A stretch of 64,000 nucleotides of DNA from Streptomyces sp. NBC_01460 (GTDB lineage Bacteria; Actinomycetota; Actinomycetes; Streptomycetales; Streptomycetaceae), in assembly GCF_036227405.1 (NCBI RefSeq), contig NZ_CP109473.1, positions 3,100,001 to 3,164,000 on the forward strand, in the 5' to 3' direction. The position numbers and the translations under genes are program-made. The notes below the pieces were generated by a model. It was given only the letters and a program-made list of their open reading frames with translations. It did no database searches and was not told the origin of the DNA. Below are positions 9,500-18,484 of this stretch, in pieces. Position 1 is the stretch's first letter. The number at the start of each line of letters is the position of its first letter.

Positions 9500-9915
9500 G
9501 AAGATTGCTGCCTCAAGGGGGTGGGTGTCAAGAGTTGAAGACGCTTCCGTTGCCCGAGTGTGTCCTGCAAGTCACGCGACCGTGTCCGGCAGAGGTCTTG
9601 CGTTAACCCGCGCGTCCTGCATGCGCCGTCTGCGGCCGTTCGAATCACCGCAGGTCAGGGGGTGTTGGGCGGGAGCCGGCCTCTCCGTCCCGCGCGGAGG
9701 CCCGGCATCCGGCGCGGTTTCCCGTGCGAGGTTCGAGACGGTGCGGACGGGCGGGGCGGGCCGGAAGACGCCCGCCGAGGAATGAACGGGATGAGGCCCC
9801 GTGGGGGCGCGGAGGGGGGCCGTGAGCCGCTTCCGCGTTCTTTCCCCGAACTCCACCATGCCGCCCGACCGTTCCGCTTACGCGACGGAGAAGCCCTCGG
9901 GCTGTGCACATGGGG
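9500..9915. other. Intergenic stretch, nothing recognised
   Basis: This gap lies between the cebE promoter and the terminator of the convergently placed chitinase side. I see no convincing gene, RNA fold or repeat here. The overlapping frames are GC-driven shadows. Confidence 0.6.
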
Positions 9916-9970
9916 GCGCGCGCCCCGGCCGGATGTGGGGGGTGTGTGGGGGGCCGGCCGGGGCGCGCGC
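9916..9970 (-). terminator. Large hairpin downstream of the chitinase gene
   Basis: A 17-bp perfect inverted repeat (9916-9932 and 9954-9970, GC alternations plus CCGGCCGG) has a G-rich 21-nt loop. It lies 30 nt after the chitinase stop. It is a likely rho-independent terminator without a U tract, as is usual in Streptomyces. Confidence 0.75.
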
Positions 9971-10000
9971 GTCGAGGTGATGGTCGAAAGGGGCGCCGGA

Positions 10001-11488
10001 CTACCCGAAGGTGCCGAACGCCTTGGTGAAGGCCAGCGGTTCCTGGAGGATCGAGCTGCAGACGGCGTCCGCGGTCGGCTTCGCGCCGCCCGCGCACTGC
10101 ACGTCCCGCGTGCCCGACCACATCGCCAGCCGGCCGATGCCCTTCTCCTGAGCGAACTTCACCAGCTGTCCGGCGTCCTCGACGGTGAAGATCTCGGTGG
10201 CGACGTCGTTCACGCCGATCATCGGGGTGACCGCCACGGCCTTCCAGGCCGCCGCGTCCGAGAGCCCGAGCACGCCCTTGAGCTGGGCCTGCGTGGCCGT
10301 GGCGGCCTGGGCCGCGTAGTCGCCCATGTCCCCGCTGTACGAGGCCCCGTAGTCCATGGCCATGATGTTGACCGCGTCGATCGTGACGCCGTTCTTCTTC
10401 GCGTCCGCGATCAGGTCCACACCGGGCTGGGTCAGTCCCTCCGGCATCACGGGCAGCGTGAAGGAGACGTCCAGGCCGGGGTGCTCCTTCTGGAGCTGGG
10501 CGACGGCCTGCGCGCGGCGGGAGTTGGCGGCGGTGTCGGGCAGCGCCCCGCCCTCGATGTCGAAGTCCACCTTGGTCAGCCCGTACGCGTCGATGACCTT
10601 GCCGTACGCCGCGGCGAGCTCGGCCGCCGAGGAGCAGTGCAGCGCCAGCTCGGCACCGGCCGCCCCGCCGAAGGAGACCCGCACGTCGCCGCCCTCGGCC
10701 CGCAGCGCGTCGATCTGGGCGGCCACCTTGTCGTCGGCGAGCCCGGTGACGCCGCCCCACAGCGGGGCGCAGCTGCCGCCCGACGTGATGAAGGCCAGGT
10801 TGAACTCCTTGACGCCCGTCCTGGACACGGTGTCCAGGAGGTCGTAGGAGGGGTACAGCGACGTGTCGACGTAGGGGGCGAACCCGGCTCCGCCGGCCGC
10901 CCCTCCAGGGGTCCCGGACGGCTCGGCCGTCGGTGTCGGCTCGGCGGTGGCGCTCTCGGCGGGCGTCGGCGCCGACGTGGGCGTCGAGGTGGGGGCCGAC
11001 GTGGGTGTGGGGGTTCCGGTGGGGCGCCCGCTGGGCTCCGGCGCTGTGCCGCCGTCCGCCGAGCACGCGGCGTCGTTGATGAGGCAGCCCTCGGGATCGG
11101 CGGCCTTCCCGGCGGAGGTGGTGACGAAGCCGACCGTCACGGACGCACCCGGAGCGATGTCCTTGTTCCAGCTCGCGGGCTTCACGGTGACGTGGTTGCC
11201 GCTGACGGTGTGCTCACCGTTCCAGAGCGAGTCGATCTTCGTGCCGGCGGGAAGGTCGAATTCGAGCGTCCACCCGGACTGGACCGTCCCGGTCTCGTTC
11301 GAGACGACGTACTGCCCGGTGTACCCCCCGGCCCATCCGCTGGCCCTGGTGTACGTGGCGCCGACCGCGGCCGCCTGCGCCGTTCCGGTGACCATGAGGA
11401 CCGTGCCGCCGACGACCACCGCGGCGACCAGGGCGCCGACCGCCTTCGTGCGGGTGCTCGTCGTACGGCGGTGCGTGCTGGTGCCCAT
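10001..11488 (-). CDS. Secreted chitinase, CBM2 + GH18
   Basis: The 495-residue protein hydrolyses beta-1,4-GlcNAc polymers outside the cell. In order it has a signal peptide (hydrophobic VGALVAAVVVGGTVLMVTG, cleavage near AQA), a CBM2-type carbohydrate-binding module (about 40-140, Trp-rich, with a Cys pair CLINDAAC), a Pro/Thr/Ser linker rich in SAPT repeats, and a GH18 barrel. The catalytic DxDxE motif is D308, D310 and E312 (KVDFDIEG). The ATG at 11488 follows AGGAACGCG. The GH18 barrel is compact, as in the ChiD/family-18 subfamily with a CBM. I see no dre site in the 11489-11622 upstream gap. Confidence 0.9.
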   Translation of the reverse strand: MGTSTHRRTTSTRTKAVGALVAAVVVGGTVLMVTGTAQAAAVGATYTRASGWAGGYTGQYVVSNETGTVQSGWTLEFDLPAGTKIDSLWNGEHTVSGNHVTVKPASWNKDIAPGASVTVGFVTTSAGKAADPEGCLINDAACSADGGTAPEPSGRPTGTPTPTSAPTSTPTSAPTPAESATAEPTPTAEPSGTPGGAAGGAGFAPYVDTSLYPSYDLLDTVSRTGVKEFNLAFITSGGSCAPLWGGVTGLADDKVAAQIDALRAEGGDVRVSFGGAAGAELALHCSSAAELAAAYGKVIDAYGLTKVDFDIEGGALPDTAANSRRAQAVAQLQKEHPGLDVSFTLPVMPEGLTQPGVDLIADAKKNGVTIDAVNIMAMDYGASYSGDMGDYAAQAATATQAQLKGVLGLSDAAAWKAVAVTPMIGVNDVATEIFTVEDAGQLVKFAQEKGIGRLAMWSGTRDVQCAGGAKPTADAVCSSILQEPLAFTKAFGTFG

Positions 11489-11622
11489 CGCGTTCCTGCC
11501 TCTGTCCTGCCGGGGGGGTGGTGATTGCGTCTGCACGCTAGCCGCCCCGAACCGGGCAAAAGGAACTGTTGGGACCTGAGTTGATGTTCTTAGGGTTGGC
11601 TTAAGGAGGGCATCGGCACCGG

Positions 11623-13086
11623 TTAAAGGTTCGGGCCGTTTCCGGGGGCTCCGCGGAACTCGGCGCTCCGGGATCGCCGGCCCCGCGGCCCGCGCCTTCC
11701 GCTCCGCCGGCCGACCCGGTGCCCCCTGCGCGCACGCTCGGCCGGGCCGCCTTCGAGCCCGATCCAGATGCGGACCTCGGTGCCGCCGAGCACCGAACGC
11801 CCGATCCGCAGGTCACCGCCGGTGGACTCGGCGACCCTGCGGACGATGTCGAGGCCGAGGCCGGTCGATCCCACCGCGCCCCGTGTGCCCTTCCGTCCGC
11901 TGGCGCCCCGGGCCAGGGCCGATTCCGGATCGGGTATCCCGGGTCCGGCGTCCGAGACCAGCACCAGCACGGCGTCACCGCTGTGGTGCACGTCGACGGC
12001 GAAGGCGGTGCCCTCCGGCGTGTGCCGGAAGACGTTTCCGAGCAACGCGTCGAGGGCCGCCGCCAGTTCGGGCCGGGCCACCGGGATGCGTACGGTCCGG
12101 TCCACACCGGCCAGGCGCACCGTGCGCCCCTGGTCCTCGGCGAGCGCCGACCAGAACCCCATGCGCTCCCTGACGACCTCGGAGACGTCGCATCCGGCGC
12201 CCGCGCCCTGCGGCCCGCCCTGGGTCTGGGGGCGCTGCTCCCGGGCCGTACGGATGATCGTGTCGACCTCGCGCTCCAGCTGCTCGACGGCAGCCCGGGT
12301 CTGTTCGGCGGCCGGGCCCTCACCCAGCGAGGCGGCGTTGAGGCGGAGCACGGTCAGCGGGGTGCGGAGCCGGTGCGAGAGGTCGGCGGCGAGTTCGCGT
12401 TCGTTGGCCAGGAGCTGGACCACCTGGTCGGCCATGGAGTTGAAAGCGGCCGCGGCGGACCGGAGTTCGGTGGGGCCGTCCTCGGGCACCCTGGTCCCCA
12501 GCCTGCCCTCCCCCAGGTCCTGGGCGGCGCCCGCGAGCCGCTGGGCCGGCTCCACCATCCGCACACCGAGCCGGTCGGCGACGGCCACGGAGCCGACGAT
12601 CAGCGCGATCCCGACACCGGCCAGGACCAGCCAGGCCGTGCCGACCCCGTTGGAGACCTCGCCCTCGGGCACGAACACCTCGACGACGGCGATGCCCCCG
12701 GAGCCGAGCGCGGTGGGCTGGAGCAGGGTGGAGCCGCCGCGCACCTCGGCGATGGAGGCGCGCCCCGACTTCCGTACGGTCTCCACGTCCTCGCGGGTGG
12801 CGCGCCGGACACCGATCTCCAGGCGGGAGCCGCCCGGTTCGGTGGCGGGGACGTGCACCGCGAGGCGGCCCCTGCCGCCGGGCTCGGTGGACAGGGCGGC
12901 CCGGGTGAGTTCTCCGGGGTCGGTGGTGATGGTGAGCGTGGGGCCGATGGTGGCGGCCTGCCGCTCGGCGTCGGAGAAGGCGCGGTCGCGGGCCATCTCC
13001 TTGATGACCAGCCCGAGCGGTACGGCGAACGCGATCACGACCATGGCGGTGACGGCCAGGCAGACCTTGACCAGGGCCCATCTCAT
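11623..13086 (-). CDS. Sensor histidine kinase
   Basis: This 487-residue membrane kinase has TM1 at about 7-27, an extracellular sensor of about 115 residues, TM2 near WLVLAGVGIALIVGSVAVA, then HAMP, HisKA and HATPase domains. The phosphoacceptor motif is ADLSHRLRTPL, where Arg replaces the usual Glu or Asp after the His. The ATP-binding boxes include DAGPGIP and GSTGLGLDIV. The C-terminus carries about 60 Arg/Gly-rich residues beyond the normal domain end. The start codon overlaps the regulator stop by 4 bp (ATGA), so the pair is translationally coupled. The signal is unknown. Confidence 0.9.
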   Translation of the reverse strand: MRWALVKVCLAVTAMVVIAFAVPLGLVIKEMARDRAFSDAERQAATIGPTLTITTDPGELTRAALSTEPGGRGRLAVHVPATEPGGSRLEIGVRRATREDVETVRKSGRASIAEVRGGSTLLQPTALGSGGIAVVEVFVPEGEVSNGVGTAWLVLAGVGIALIVGSVAVADRLGVRMVEPAQRLAGAAQDLGEGRLGTRVPEDGPTELRSAAAAFNSMADQVVQLLANERELAADLSHRLRTPLTVLRLNAASLGEGPAAEQTRAAVEQLEREVDTIIRTAREQRPQTQGGPQGAGAGCDVSEVVRERMGFWSALAEDQGRTVRLAGVDRTVRIPVARPELAAALDALLGNVFRHTPEGTAFAVDVHHSGDAVLVLVSDAGPGIPDPESALARGASGRKGTRGAVGSTGLGLDIVRRVAESTGGDLRIGRSVLGGTEVRIWIGLEGGPAERARRGHRVGRRSGRRGPRGRRSRSAEFRGAPGNGPNL

Positions 13087-13787
13087 GCGGACTGTCCCGT
13101 GGCCGGTGGTTCGAGTTTGACGCCGACTCCGCGCAGGGTGTGCAGATAGCGCGGCCGGGCGGCCGTCTCGCCCAGTTTGCGGCGCAGCCAGGAGAGATGG
13201 ACGTCGATGGTCTGGTCGTCCCCGTAGGACTGCTGCCAGACCTCGGCCAGCAGCTCACGGCGCGGGACGACGACGCCGGGGCGGCCCGCGAGGAAGGCCA
13301 GCAGGTCGAATTCGCGACGGGTCAGGTCGAGGGCCGTGCCGTCCAGTTCCGCCTGGCGTCGCAGCGGGTCGATGGAGAGGCCGCCGACCTGGAGGACGCG
13401 TGGGGGCGGCGCCTGGGCGCCGGCTCCGTGGGTGCGCCGCAGGACGGCGGCGATGCGGGCGGAAAGGTGCTCCACCGAGAACGGCTTGGTGAGGTAGTCG
13501 TCGGCCCCGTCGTTGAGCAGCCTGACGATCTCGGCCTCGTCGTCCCGCGCGGTCGCGATGATCACGGGTACGTCGGTGATGGAGCGCAGCATCTTCAGCG
13601 CCTCGGCGCCGTCGAGGTCGGGCAGCCCGAGGTCGAGGACGACGACGTCGAAGCGGAAGTGCGCGACCTCGCGCAGCGCTTCGAGCGCGGTGCCGACGCT
13701 CCGCACGGTGTGCGAGGCCTCGGTCAGGTGCCGGATGAGGGCGGAACGTACGAACTGGTCGTCCTCGACCACGAGCACACTAGGCAT
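13083..13787 (-). CDS. OmpR-family response regulator
   Basis: This 234-residue regulator has a receiver domain (acidic pair DD near residue 8, phospho-Asp in VVLDLGLPD, Lys in YLTKPF) and a winged-helix DNA-binding domain ending LHTLRGVGVKLE. The ATG at 13787 gives the standard MPSVLVVEDD start; the longer open frame upstream is not real. It is the first gene of the two-component operon and is divergent from the gene at 13866 across 78 bp. Confidence 0.92.
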   Translation of the reverse strand: MPSVLVVEDDQFVRSALIRHLTEASHTVRSVGTALEALREVAHFRFDVVVLDLGLPDLDGAEALKMLRSITDVPVIIATARDDEAEIVRLLNDGADDYLTKPFSVEHLSARIAAVLRRTHGAGAQAPPPRVLQVGGLSIDPLRRQAELDGTALDLTRREFDLLAFLAGRPGVVVPRRELLAEVWQQSYGDDQTIDVHLSWLRRKLGETAARPRYLHTLRGVGVKLEPPATGQSA

Positions 13788-13865
13788 GCGCCGCACCGTA
13801 GCCCATACGGAGGAAGGGAGTCCCCTCCAGGACGGCACCGGCGCGGGTGCGGCAGGATGGGCCCG

Positions 13866-14420
13866 ATGCAACGAGGACTCGTACACGCGATCGCGTGGTC
13901 GCTCGCCACGGGTGCCGCGGTCACCCTGTCGTGGTGGGGCGTGCACACGGTCATGTCGGGGACGGCGTACGACCCTCCGCGCGCCGTGCCGATCTCGGTG
14001 GGGGCGGGAGGCGGGCAGGGGACGGACGCTCCGGTGTCGTCCTCGACGCACCGCGCGCCGCCCTCGGCCTCGCCGCGTGCCACGGCGTCCCGTGCCACGC
14101 CCACGCCCTCCCCCCGGCCCTCGCGGCGGCCGTCCTCCCGCCCGCCGGCCACCGGTCCGGGCCCGGCGAAGTCCTCGGCGTCCCCGGCAGCCGCAGGCGA
14201 GGTGAAGAGTTATCCGACGCGTGGCGGCAGGGTCGTCCTGGAGCTGGCCGACGACTCGGCGAAGCTGGTCGCGGCCACCCCGGAACCGGACTGGTCGATG
14301 CAGGTGTGGACGAACCCGGAGTGGATCCGGGTGGACTTCGGTGACGGGTCGGGCGCGACGATCTCCGTCTTCTGCACCTGGAACGGCCATCCGCCGACGG
14401 TCGAGGTCGTCGACCAGTGA
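13866..14420 (+). CDS. Small membrane-anchored protein of unknown function
   Basis: The 184-residue protein has one N-terminal hydrophobic segment (IAWSLATGAAVTLSWWGVHTV), then about 75 residues rich in Pro, Ser, Ala and Arg, and a C-terminal 70-residue folded part with many Trp and beta-prone residues (WSMQVWTNPEWIRVDFGDG). AGGA precedes the ATG by 8 nt. It is divergent from the response regulator and may be a target or sensor partner of that system. That is inference from position only; I do not recognise the family. Confidence 0.7.
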   Translation: MQRGLVHAIAWSLATGAAVTLSWWGVHTVMSGTAYDPPRAVPISVGAGGGQGTDAPVSSSTHRAPPSASPRATASRATPTPSPRPSRRPSSRPPATGPGPAKSSASPAAAGEVKSYPTRGGRVVLELADDSAKLVAATPEPDWSMQVWTNPEWIRVDFGDGSGATISVFCTWNGHPPTVEVVDQ

Positions 14421-14459
14421 CATCGCCACGGGGGTGGGCCGCTCGGCGGGGCCCCGTAC

Positions 14460-15836
14460 GTGGATCGGAATGATCCGGGTTCGCCGTGTTCCGCCCTCGG
14501 TCAAGGGCCGTCCTCAGAATCCTTCGTCCGTCGTTACGCGGACGCCTGGTGGCGGCTGTGGTCTCCGGTCCTCACGACCGATGTGAATCGGCCGATCCGT
14601 GCGGCAGTATCGGCCACGCGCGCCCATCCCGTCGCACACGGCGAAAGCCCTGCCCGCCAAGGTTTCCGTTACGGACGGTGTCTCCTGGATTCGTCTTCGC
14701 GGCTTCCGGTTCCCTTCCTGCCGAAGTCACGGCTGCTGACTCCGGCGGAGCAGCGCGTCGCGGCCGAGTGCTACGCGCGTACGCTGGCGACGGGCGAGCT
14801 GACGAGCGGACCGGCGGCGGCCGGGTTCGAGGCGGCGCTCGCCGATTTCCTCGGTCTGCACGCGGTCGCCACCAGCAGCGGCACGGACGGCCTGATCGTC
14901 GCGCTGCGCTCGGTCGGGGTGGGGCCCGGCGACGAAGTGATCATCCCTGCCAACAGCTTCGCGGCGACCGAGAACGCGGTCCCGGCCTGCGGGGCGGTCC
15001 CCGTCCTCGCCGACATCGAGCCCGGCCGCCCCACCCTCGACCCCGAGTCGGCCGGGGCCGCCGTCACCTCCCGGACCAAGGCCGTCCTGCCGGTCCACCT
15101 GTACGGGCGGCTGGCCGACATGGCGGCTCTCCGCCGGACCGCCGACGCACACGGTCTGCGGGTCGTGGAGGACGCCTGCCAGGCGATCGGCGTCACGGGC
15201 GTCGGACAGCACTCGGACGCGACCGTCCTCAGCTTCAACCCGTACAAGAACTTCGGACTGACCGGCAAGGCGGGGGCGGTCCTCACCGGGGACGGCGAAC
15301 TCGCCGCACGGGTCCGGGCGATCGCCTACCACGGCTTCCACCCTGACCGTAAGAACGTGAAGACGGAGCCCTGGGGGCTCAACGCGAAGACCGACAACTC
15401 TCTCGCATCGGTCGCCTTGGGCCTGCTGCCCGGACTCACCCTCAAGAACTACCGGAGGGCCTTCCTGGCCGAGCGCTACATCACGGGACTGGCGGAGCTG
15501 CACGCGTCAGGGCTGCTGGTGCTTCCGTCCTTCTCCCCCGACCACGCCTGGCACCTCTTCACCGTGCGGGTTCCTGGCGGGCCCGCCGAACGGGAGGAGA
15601 TCCGCGCCCGCATGCGGTCGGGCAGCGGGGTGGAGACGGACATCTACTATCCCGTGCTCACCCACCACCAGCGGACCCCGCTGCACAAGAGCCTCTTCTC
15701 CCGCAGCGTGCTGCCGCACACCGAGCAGCTCCACACGACGGCGTTCCAGCTCCCCCTGCACAACCAGCTGTCCCTCACCGAACAGGACCGAGTGATCGAG
15801 GCGTTGCATGCTGCCGTCCGTCCGACCGCGCGCTGA
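14460..15836 (+). CDS. NtdA-like DegT/DnrJ/EryC1 aminotransferase
   Basis: This 458-residue PLP enzyme of the sugar 3-aminotransferase class has the PLP-Lys motif SFNPYKNFG, the EDACQAIG cofactor motif and GDEVIIPANSF. The block PVPFLPKSRLLTP resembles the entry to the domain in NtdA, the kanosamine-pathway aminotransferase that converts 3-oxo-glucose-6-phosphate to kanosamine-6-phosphate. The next gene overlaps by 29 bp and is NtdB-like, which supports this reading. The start is uncertain: the GTG at 14460 has only a weak RBS, and a GTG at 14583 is possible. No NtdC-like dehydrogenase is in the window, so the pathway is incomplete here. Confidence 0.72.
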   Translation: MDRNDPGSPCSALGQGPSSESFVRRYADAWWRLWSPVLTTDVNRPIRAAVSATRAHPVAHGESPARQGFRYGRCLLDSSSRLPVPFLPKSRLLTPAEQRVAAECYARTLATGELTSGPAAAGFEAALADFLGLHAVATSSGTDGLIVALRSVGVGPGDEVIIPANSFAATENAVPACGAVPVLADIEPGRPTLDPESAGAAVTSRTKAVLPVHLYGRLADMAALRRTADAHGLRVVEDACQAIGVTGVGQHSDATVLSFNPYKNFGLTGKAGAVLTGDGELAARVRAIAYHGFHPDRKNVKTEPWGLNAKTDNSLASVALGLLPGLTLKNYRRAFLAERYITGLAELHASGLLVLPSFSPDHAWHLFTVRVPGGPAEREEIRARMRSGSGVETDIYYPVLTHHQRTPLHKSLFSRSVLPHTEQLHTTAFQLPLHNQLSLTEQDRVIEALHAAVRPTAR

Positions 15837-16103
15837 ACCCACCTCCCTCCCGATACCCCGGCACGTCGAAGCGGTGGCCTTCTCCGACCTCGACGAGACC
15901 TATCTGGCCCACACGCCGACTGCCGCCGGGGCCGCCGACCGGGAGGCACTGGAGGACTATCTCGTGGAGGCGGCCGGGCGTCACGGGCTGCTCTTCGGCT
16001 GGGTGACCGGCAGTTCGCTGCCGTCCGTCATGAGCAAGGTCCGGGCCCACCGGCTGCGGATGCTGCCGCACTTCATCGCCTGTTCCCTCGGGACCGAGCT
16101 CCT
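15808..16103 (+). pseudogene. Truncated NtdB-like HAD phosphatase (kanosamine-6-P phosphatase type)
   Basis: Only the first 98 or so residues remain. They contain the HAD nucleophile motif FSDLDETYLAHT and the second-motif region GLLFGWVTGSS, then PHFIACSLGTEL. This matches the start of NtdB-type phosphatases, which run to about 280 residues. After GTEL the frame stays open but the sequence becomes nonsense (WTCCASARCGCPRT), because another gene's tail begins in a different frame. The catalytic core is lost, so I call it a pseudogene. It overlaps the aminotransferase stop, which suggests former translational coupling. Confidence 0.75.
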
Positions 16104-16349
16104 GTGGACCTGCTGCGCGAGCGCGAGGTGCGGGTGCCCGAGGACGTGGCGGTCGTCGGGTTCGACGACCTCCCGTCACTGGCCGAGTCCATGGATCCCG
16201 CGCTGACCACGGTGCACCAGGACATCGTGGGCATGGGCAGGACGATGGCCCGCCTGTTGTTCCGCGAGTCCTCCGACGTGGCCGACGGCAGCCACCCGCT
16301 GACCTCCGTGATCACCCCGACCCGGCTGGTCGTGCGGGAGTCCGCCTGA
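16104..16349 (+). pseudogene. C-terminal remnant of a LacI-family regulator
   Basis: This 81-codon fragment corresponds to the last quarter of a LacI repressor: REVRVPEDVAVVGFDD, then SMDPALTTVHQDIVGMGRT and the terminal TRLVVRESA. It resembles but is not identical to the end of the CebR-type gene at 2995-4041. No HTH or ligand domain precedes it. It begins exactly where the NtdB-like sequence stops, in another frame, marking a deletion junction near 16100. It is probably not expressed as a functional protein. Confidence 0.8.
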
Positions 16350-16397
16350 CGGGCCGGGTCCGGGCGGGTGTCACGGAGGTCGGTCACCGGCCGCCGC

Positions 16398-17408
16398 TCA
16401 CCGGGCTCCGGCGGGGGACGTGTCCGACGGGCCCAGGGGGGCCAGCGCGTCGAGCTCGTCCCGGATCTCCTGCCCGAGCTCCAGCTCGAGCCCGTCCATG
16501 GCCTCGTCGAGCTGGGCCACGCCGCTCACCCCGAGCACCGGCATGACGGGCACCGGGCCGCCGGCCATCCACGCCAGGGACAGCTGGTTGGCCGTCACCC
16601 CCAGCCGTCCGGCCAGTTCCCGCAGCCGGCTCAGCCGCCCCTCGTTCGCGGGGCTCCGGTACTCGGGAGCGAGCGGCCGGTCGGCTCGGGTCAGGGACCC
16701 CTGGAGCAGCGGCGAGTACCCCTGGAGCAGGGCTCCGTGCTCACGGCCGTAGGCGATCAGGGCGTGGTCCAGCGGAAGCTGCGGCCGGATGTCGGCGGCC
16801 GGGTCGGGCCAGAGGTAGGAGTGGCGTGCCTGGATGACCCGCGGGAGCGCCGTCGTAGGGTCGTCCGCCGCGAGGCGGGCCGCCTCGCTCAGCCGGACCG
16901 CGTCCGGGTTGCTCGCGCCGACGACACCGACCCGTCCCGACCGGACCAGCTCCGACAGAGCGCCCAGAGTGTCGGCGAGTGGCGTCCCCGGGTCGTCGGC
17001 GTGGCTGAAGAAGACGTCGAGGGACGGGCGTCCCAGCCGCTCGGCGCTGCGCTCGAACTGCTTGAACACCACCTCCGGGCTGAGCCCTTCGGCGGACTCC
17101 GGGAACGGCCCGTCGAGCGGATCGGGCAGGCAGCCGACCTTGGTGGCGATCAGCAGCTCGTCCCGGACCCCGGCGGCGGCCAGCCAGCGGCCGATGACCA
17201 GCTCCGACTCCTCGCCCGTGCCGCCGGGCGCCCAGAACGCGTAGCAGTTCGCGGTGTCGAGGAGGCGGCCGCCGCGCTCGGTGAAGCGGTCGAGGATCTG
17301 CCGGGACGTCTTCTCGTCGACGGTGGTGCCGAAGTACATGGTGCCGAGGGCGACTCGGGTGCCTCGGAGCCGGTCCATGACCGACTCTCCGTAGACCGTC
17401 GTCAGCAT
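16398..17408 (-). CDS. Aldo-keto reductase
   Basis: This 336-residue NADPH-dependent AKR barrel has the tetrad motifs LLDTANCYAFW (Asp, Tyr), IATKVG (Lys) and FFSHADD (His). The ATG at 17408 follows AAAGGA at good spacing; the frame stays open upstream to 18341 but that part is antisense noise over the next gene. It is the last gene of the eight-gene minus-strand operon and overlaps the flippase-like gene by 7 bp. It probably reduces a carbonyl on a sugar or polyol intermediate of that pathway. Confidence 0.88.
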   Translation of the reverse strand: MLTTVYGESVMDRLRGTRVALGTMYFGTTVDEKTSRQILDRFTERGGRLLDTANCYAFWAPGGTGEESELVIGRWLAAAGVRDELLIATKVGCLPDPLDGPFPESAEGLSPEVVFKQFERSAERLGRPSLDVFFSHADDPGTPLADTLGALSELVRSGRVGVVGASNPDAVRLSEAARLAADDPTTALPRVIQARHSYLWPDPAADIRPQLPLDHALIAYGREHGALLQGYSPLLQGSLTRADRPLAPEYRSPANEGRLSRLRELAGRLGVTANQLSLAWMAGGPVPVMPVLGVSGVAQLDEAMDGLELELGQEIRDELDALAPLGPSDTSPAGAR

Positions 17409-18484
17409 GTGTCGTCCTTTCGTCGGTGATGCGGTGCGGTGGGAAGGGGGACGTGGGGGGCCGGGGGACCGGCCGGGGCGTGGGAGACGGAGAGGGGGCG
17501 CGGTGTCCGCGCGGCCAGCGAACCGTAGCCGAAGGCGAGTACGTCGGCAGCCGCCAGAACCAGCCGGCTGGCGGCGGCCGCGGCGGCCGCCTCGGGCGGG
17601 GGCAGCACGGACGCGAGCGACACCGCGAGCAGCGCCTCCCGCACCCCGAGCCCGTCCGGGACGACGACCACCAGACTGCTCAGCGAGGTCGCCACGGCGA
17701 ACCCCGCCACACAGGGCAGGACGGCCCGGAGCGGGTCGGCGCCCAGCGCGACCGCGAACAGCCAGAGATGGACGCCGGTCACCAGCCACGACACGGCGCA
17801 CAGCCACACGGAGCGGCGAAGCACCGTGAGCGGGACCGGTGCGAGCCTGCGTGCGAGCGACGGCACCGCCTTCACCAGCCGCACCGAGACCGCCAGCAGC
17901 CGGGGCAGGACGAGCAGCAGGACCGGGACGAGGGCGGCGGCCACGAGCGCCGCCCCCGTCCCGTAGGCGTGGTGCGCCAGGGCGGACAGCCCCAGCACCC
18001 CGCCGGTGCCCAGGGACACGGCGGCGTACAGCCCGAAGGCGGCGGTGAAGTGGAAGACGGTGATCCCGGAGGCCGCCGCGAGACGGGACTGCAGCACGAT
18101 CGACCACATCACCCCCGGTACGTACTTGCCCAGTTGACCGGCGGCGAAGATGCGTACGGCCGAGGGGCGGCTCAGCGGGACCGACAGGGCCTGCAGGGGC
18201 TCGCGCCAGGAGAGCGCCGTCAGCCACAGCCCCGCCAGCGCCGGGACGAGCGCCAGGGGCAGCACGGGTCCGAGCAGCCCGACCGCCGTGCGGGTGGCCG
18301 CCCCGTCCCGGGCGAAGGAGTGCACGAGGAACCCGGCACACAGCACGAGCACCACCGCGGTCGTCGTCCCCCGGACCCAGGGACGCCGTGCGAAGGCCCG
18401 CAGGGTGTCCAGGCGTCCCCCGCCCGCCGGGGGCACCGTGCCGGTGTCCCCGGGGGCGGGGGGCCCGGGCGCCGTGCTAGACAT
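17402..18484 (-). CDS. UPF0104 / LPG-synthase-TM-like integral membrane protein (flippase-like)
   Basis: The 360-residue protein has about eight hydrophobic segments and the family signature AAGQLGKYVPGVMWSIVLQ, followed by VVVVPDGLGVREA. This fold (UPF0104, the TM part of MprF and AglD) occurs in lipid-linked glycan pathways and is often proposed to move lipids across the membrane. It overlaps GT2 upstream by 8 bp and the AKR downstream by 7 bp. In this operon it most likely handles or flips the polyprenyl-linked product; that role is inferred. Confidence 0.85.
   Translation of the reverse strand: MSSTAPGPPAPGDTGTVPPAGGGRLDTLRAFARRPWVRGTTTAVVLVLCAGFLVHSFARDGAATRTAVGLLGPVLPLALVPALAGLWLTALSWREPLQALSVPLSRPSAVRIFAAGQLGKYVPGVMWSIVLQSRLAAASGITVFHFTAAFGLYAAVSLGTGGVLGLSALAHHAYGTGAALVAAALVPVLLLVLPRLLAVSVRLVKAVPSLARRLAPVPLTVLRRSVWLCAVSWLVTGVHLWLFAVALGADPLRAVLPCVAGFAVATSLSSLVVVVPDGLGVREALLAVSLASVLPPPEAAAAAAASRLVLAAADVLAFGYGSLAARTPRPLSVSHAPAGPPAPHVPLPTAPHHRRKDDTC

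Noticed and set aside
9916..9970. Large hairpin as a possible riboswitch or small RNA
   Set aside because: Position 30 nt after the chitinase stop and the simple perfect stem favour a terminator.
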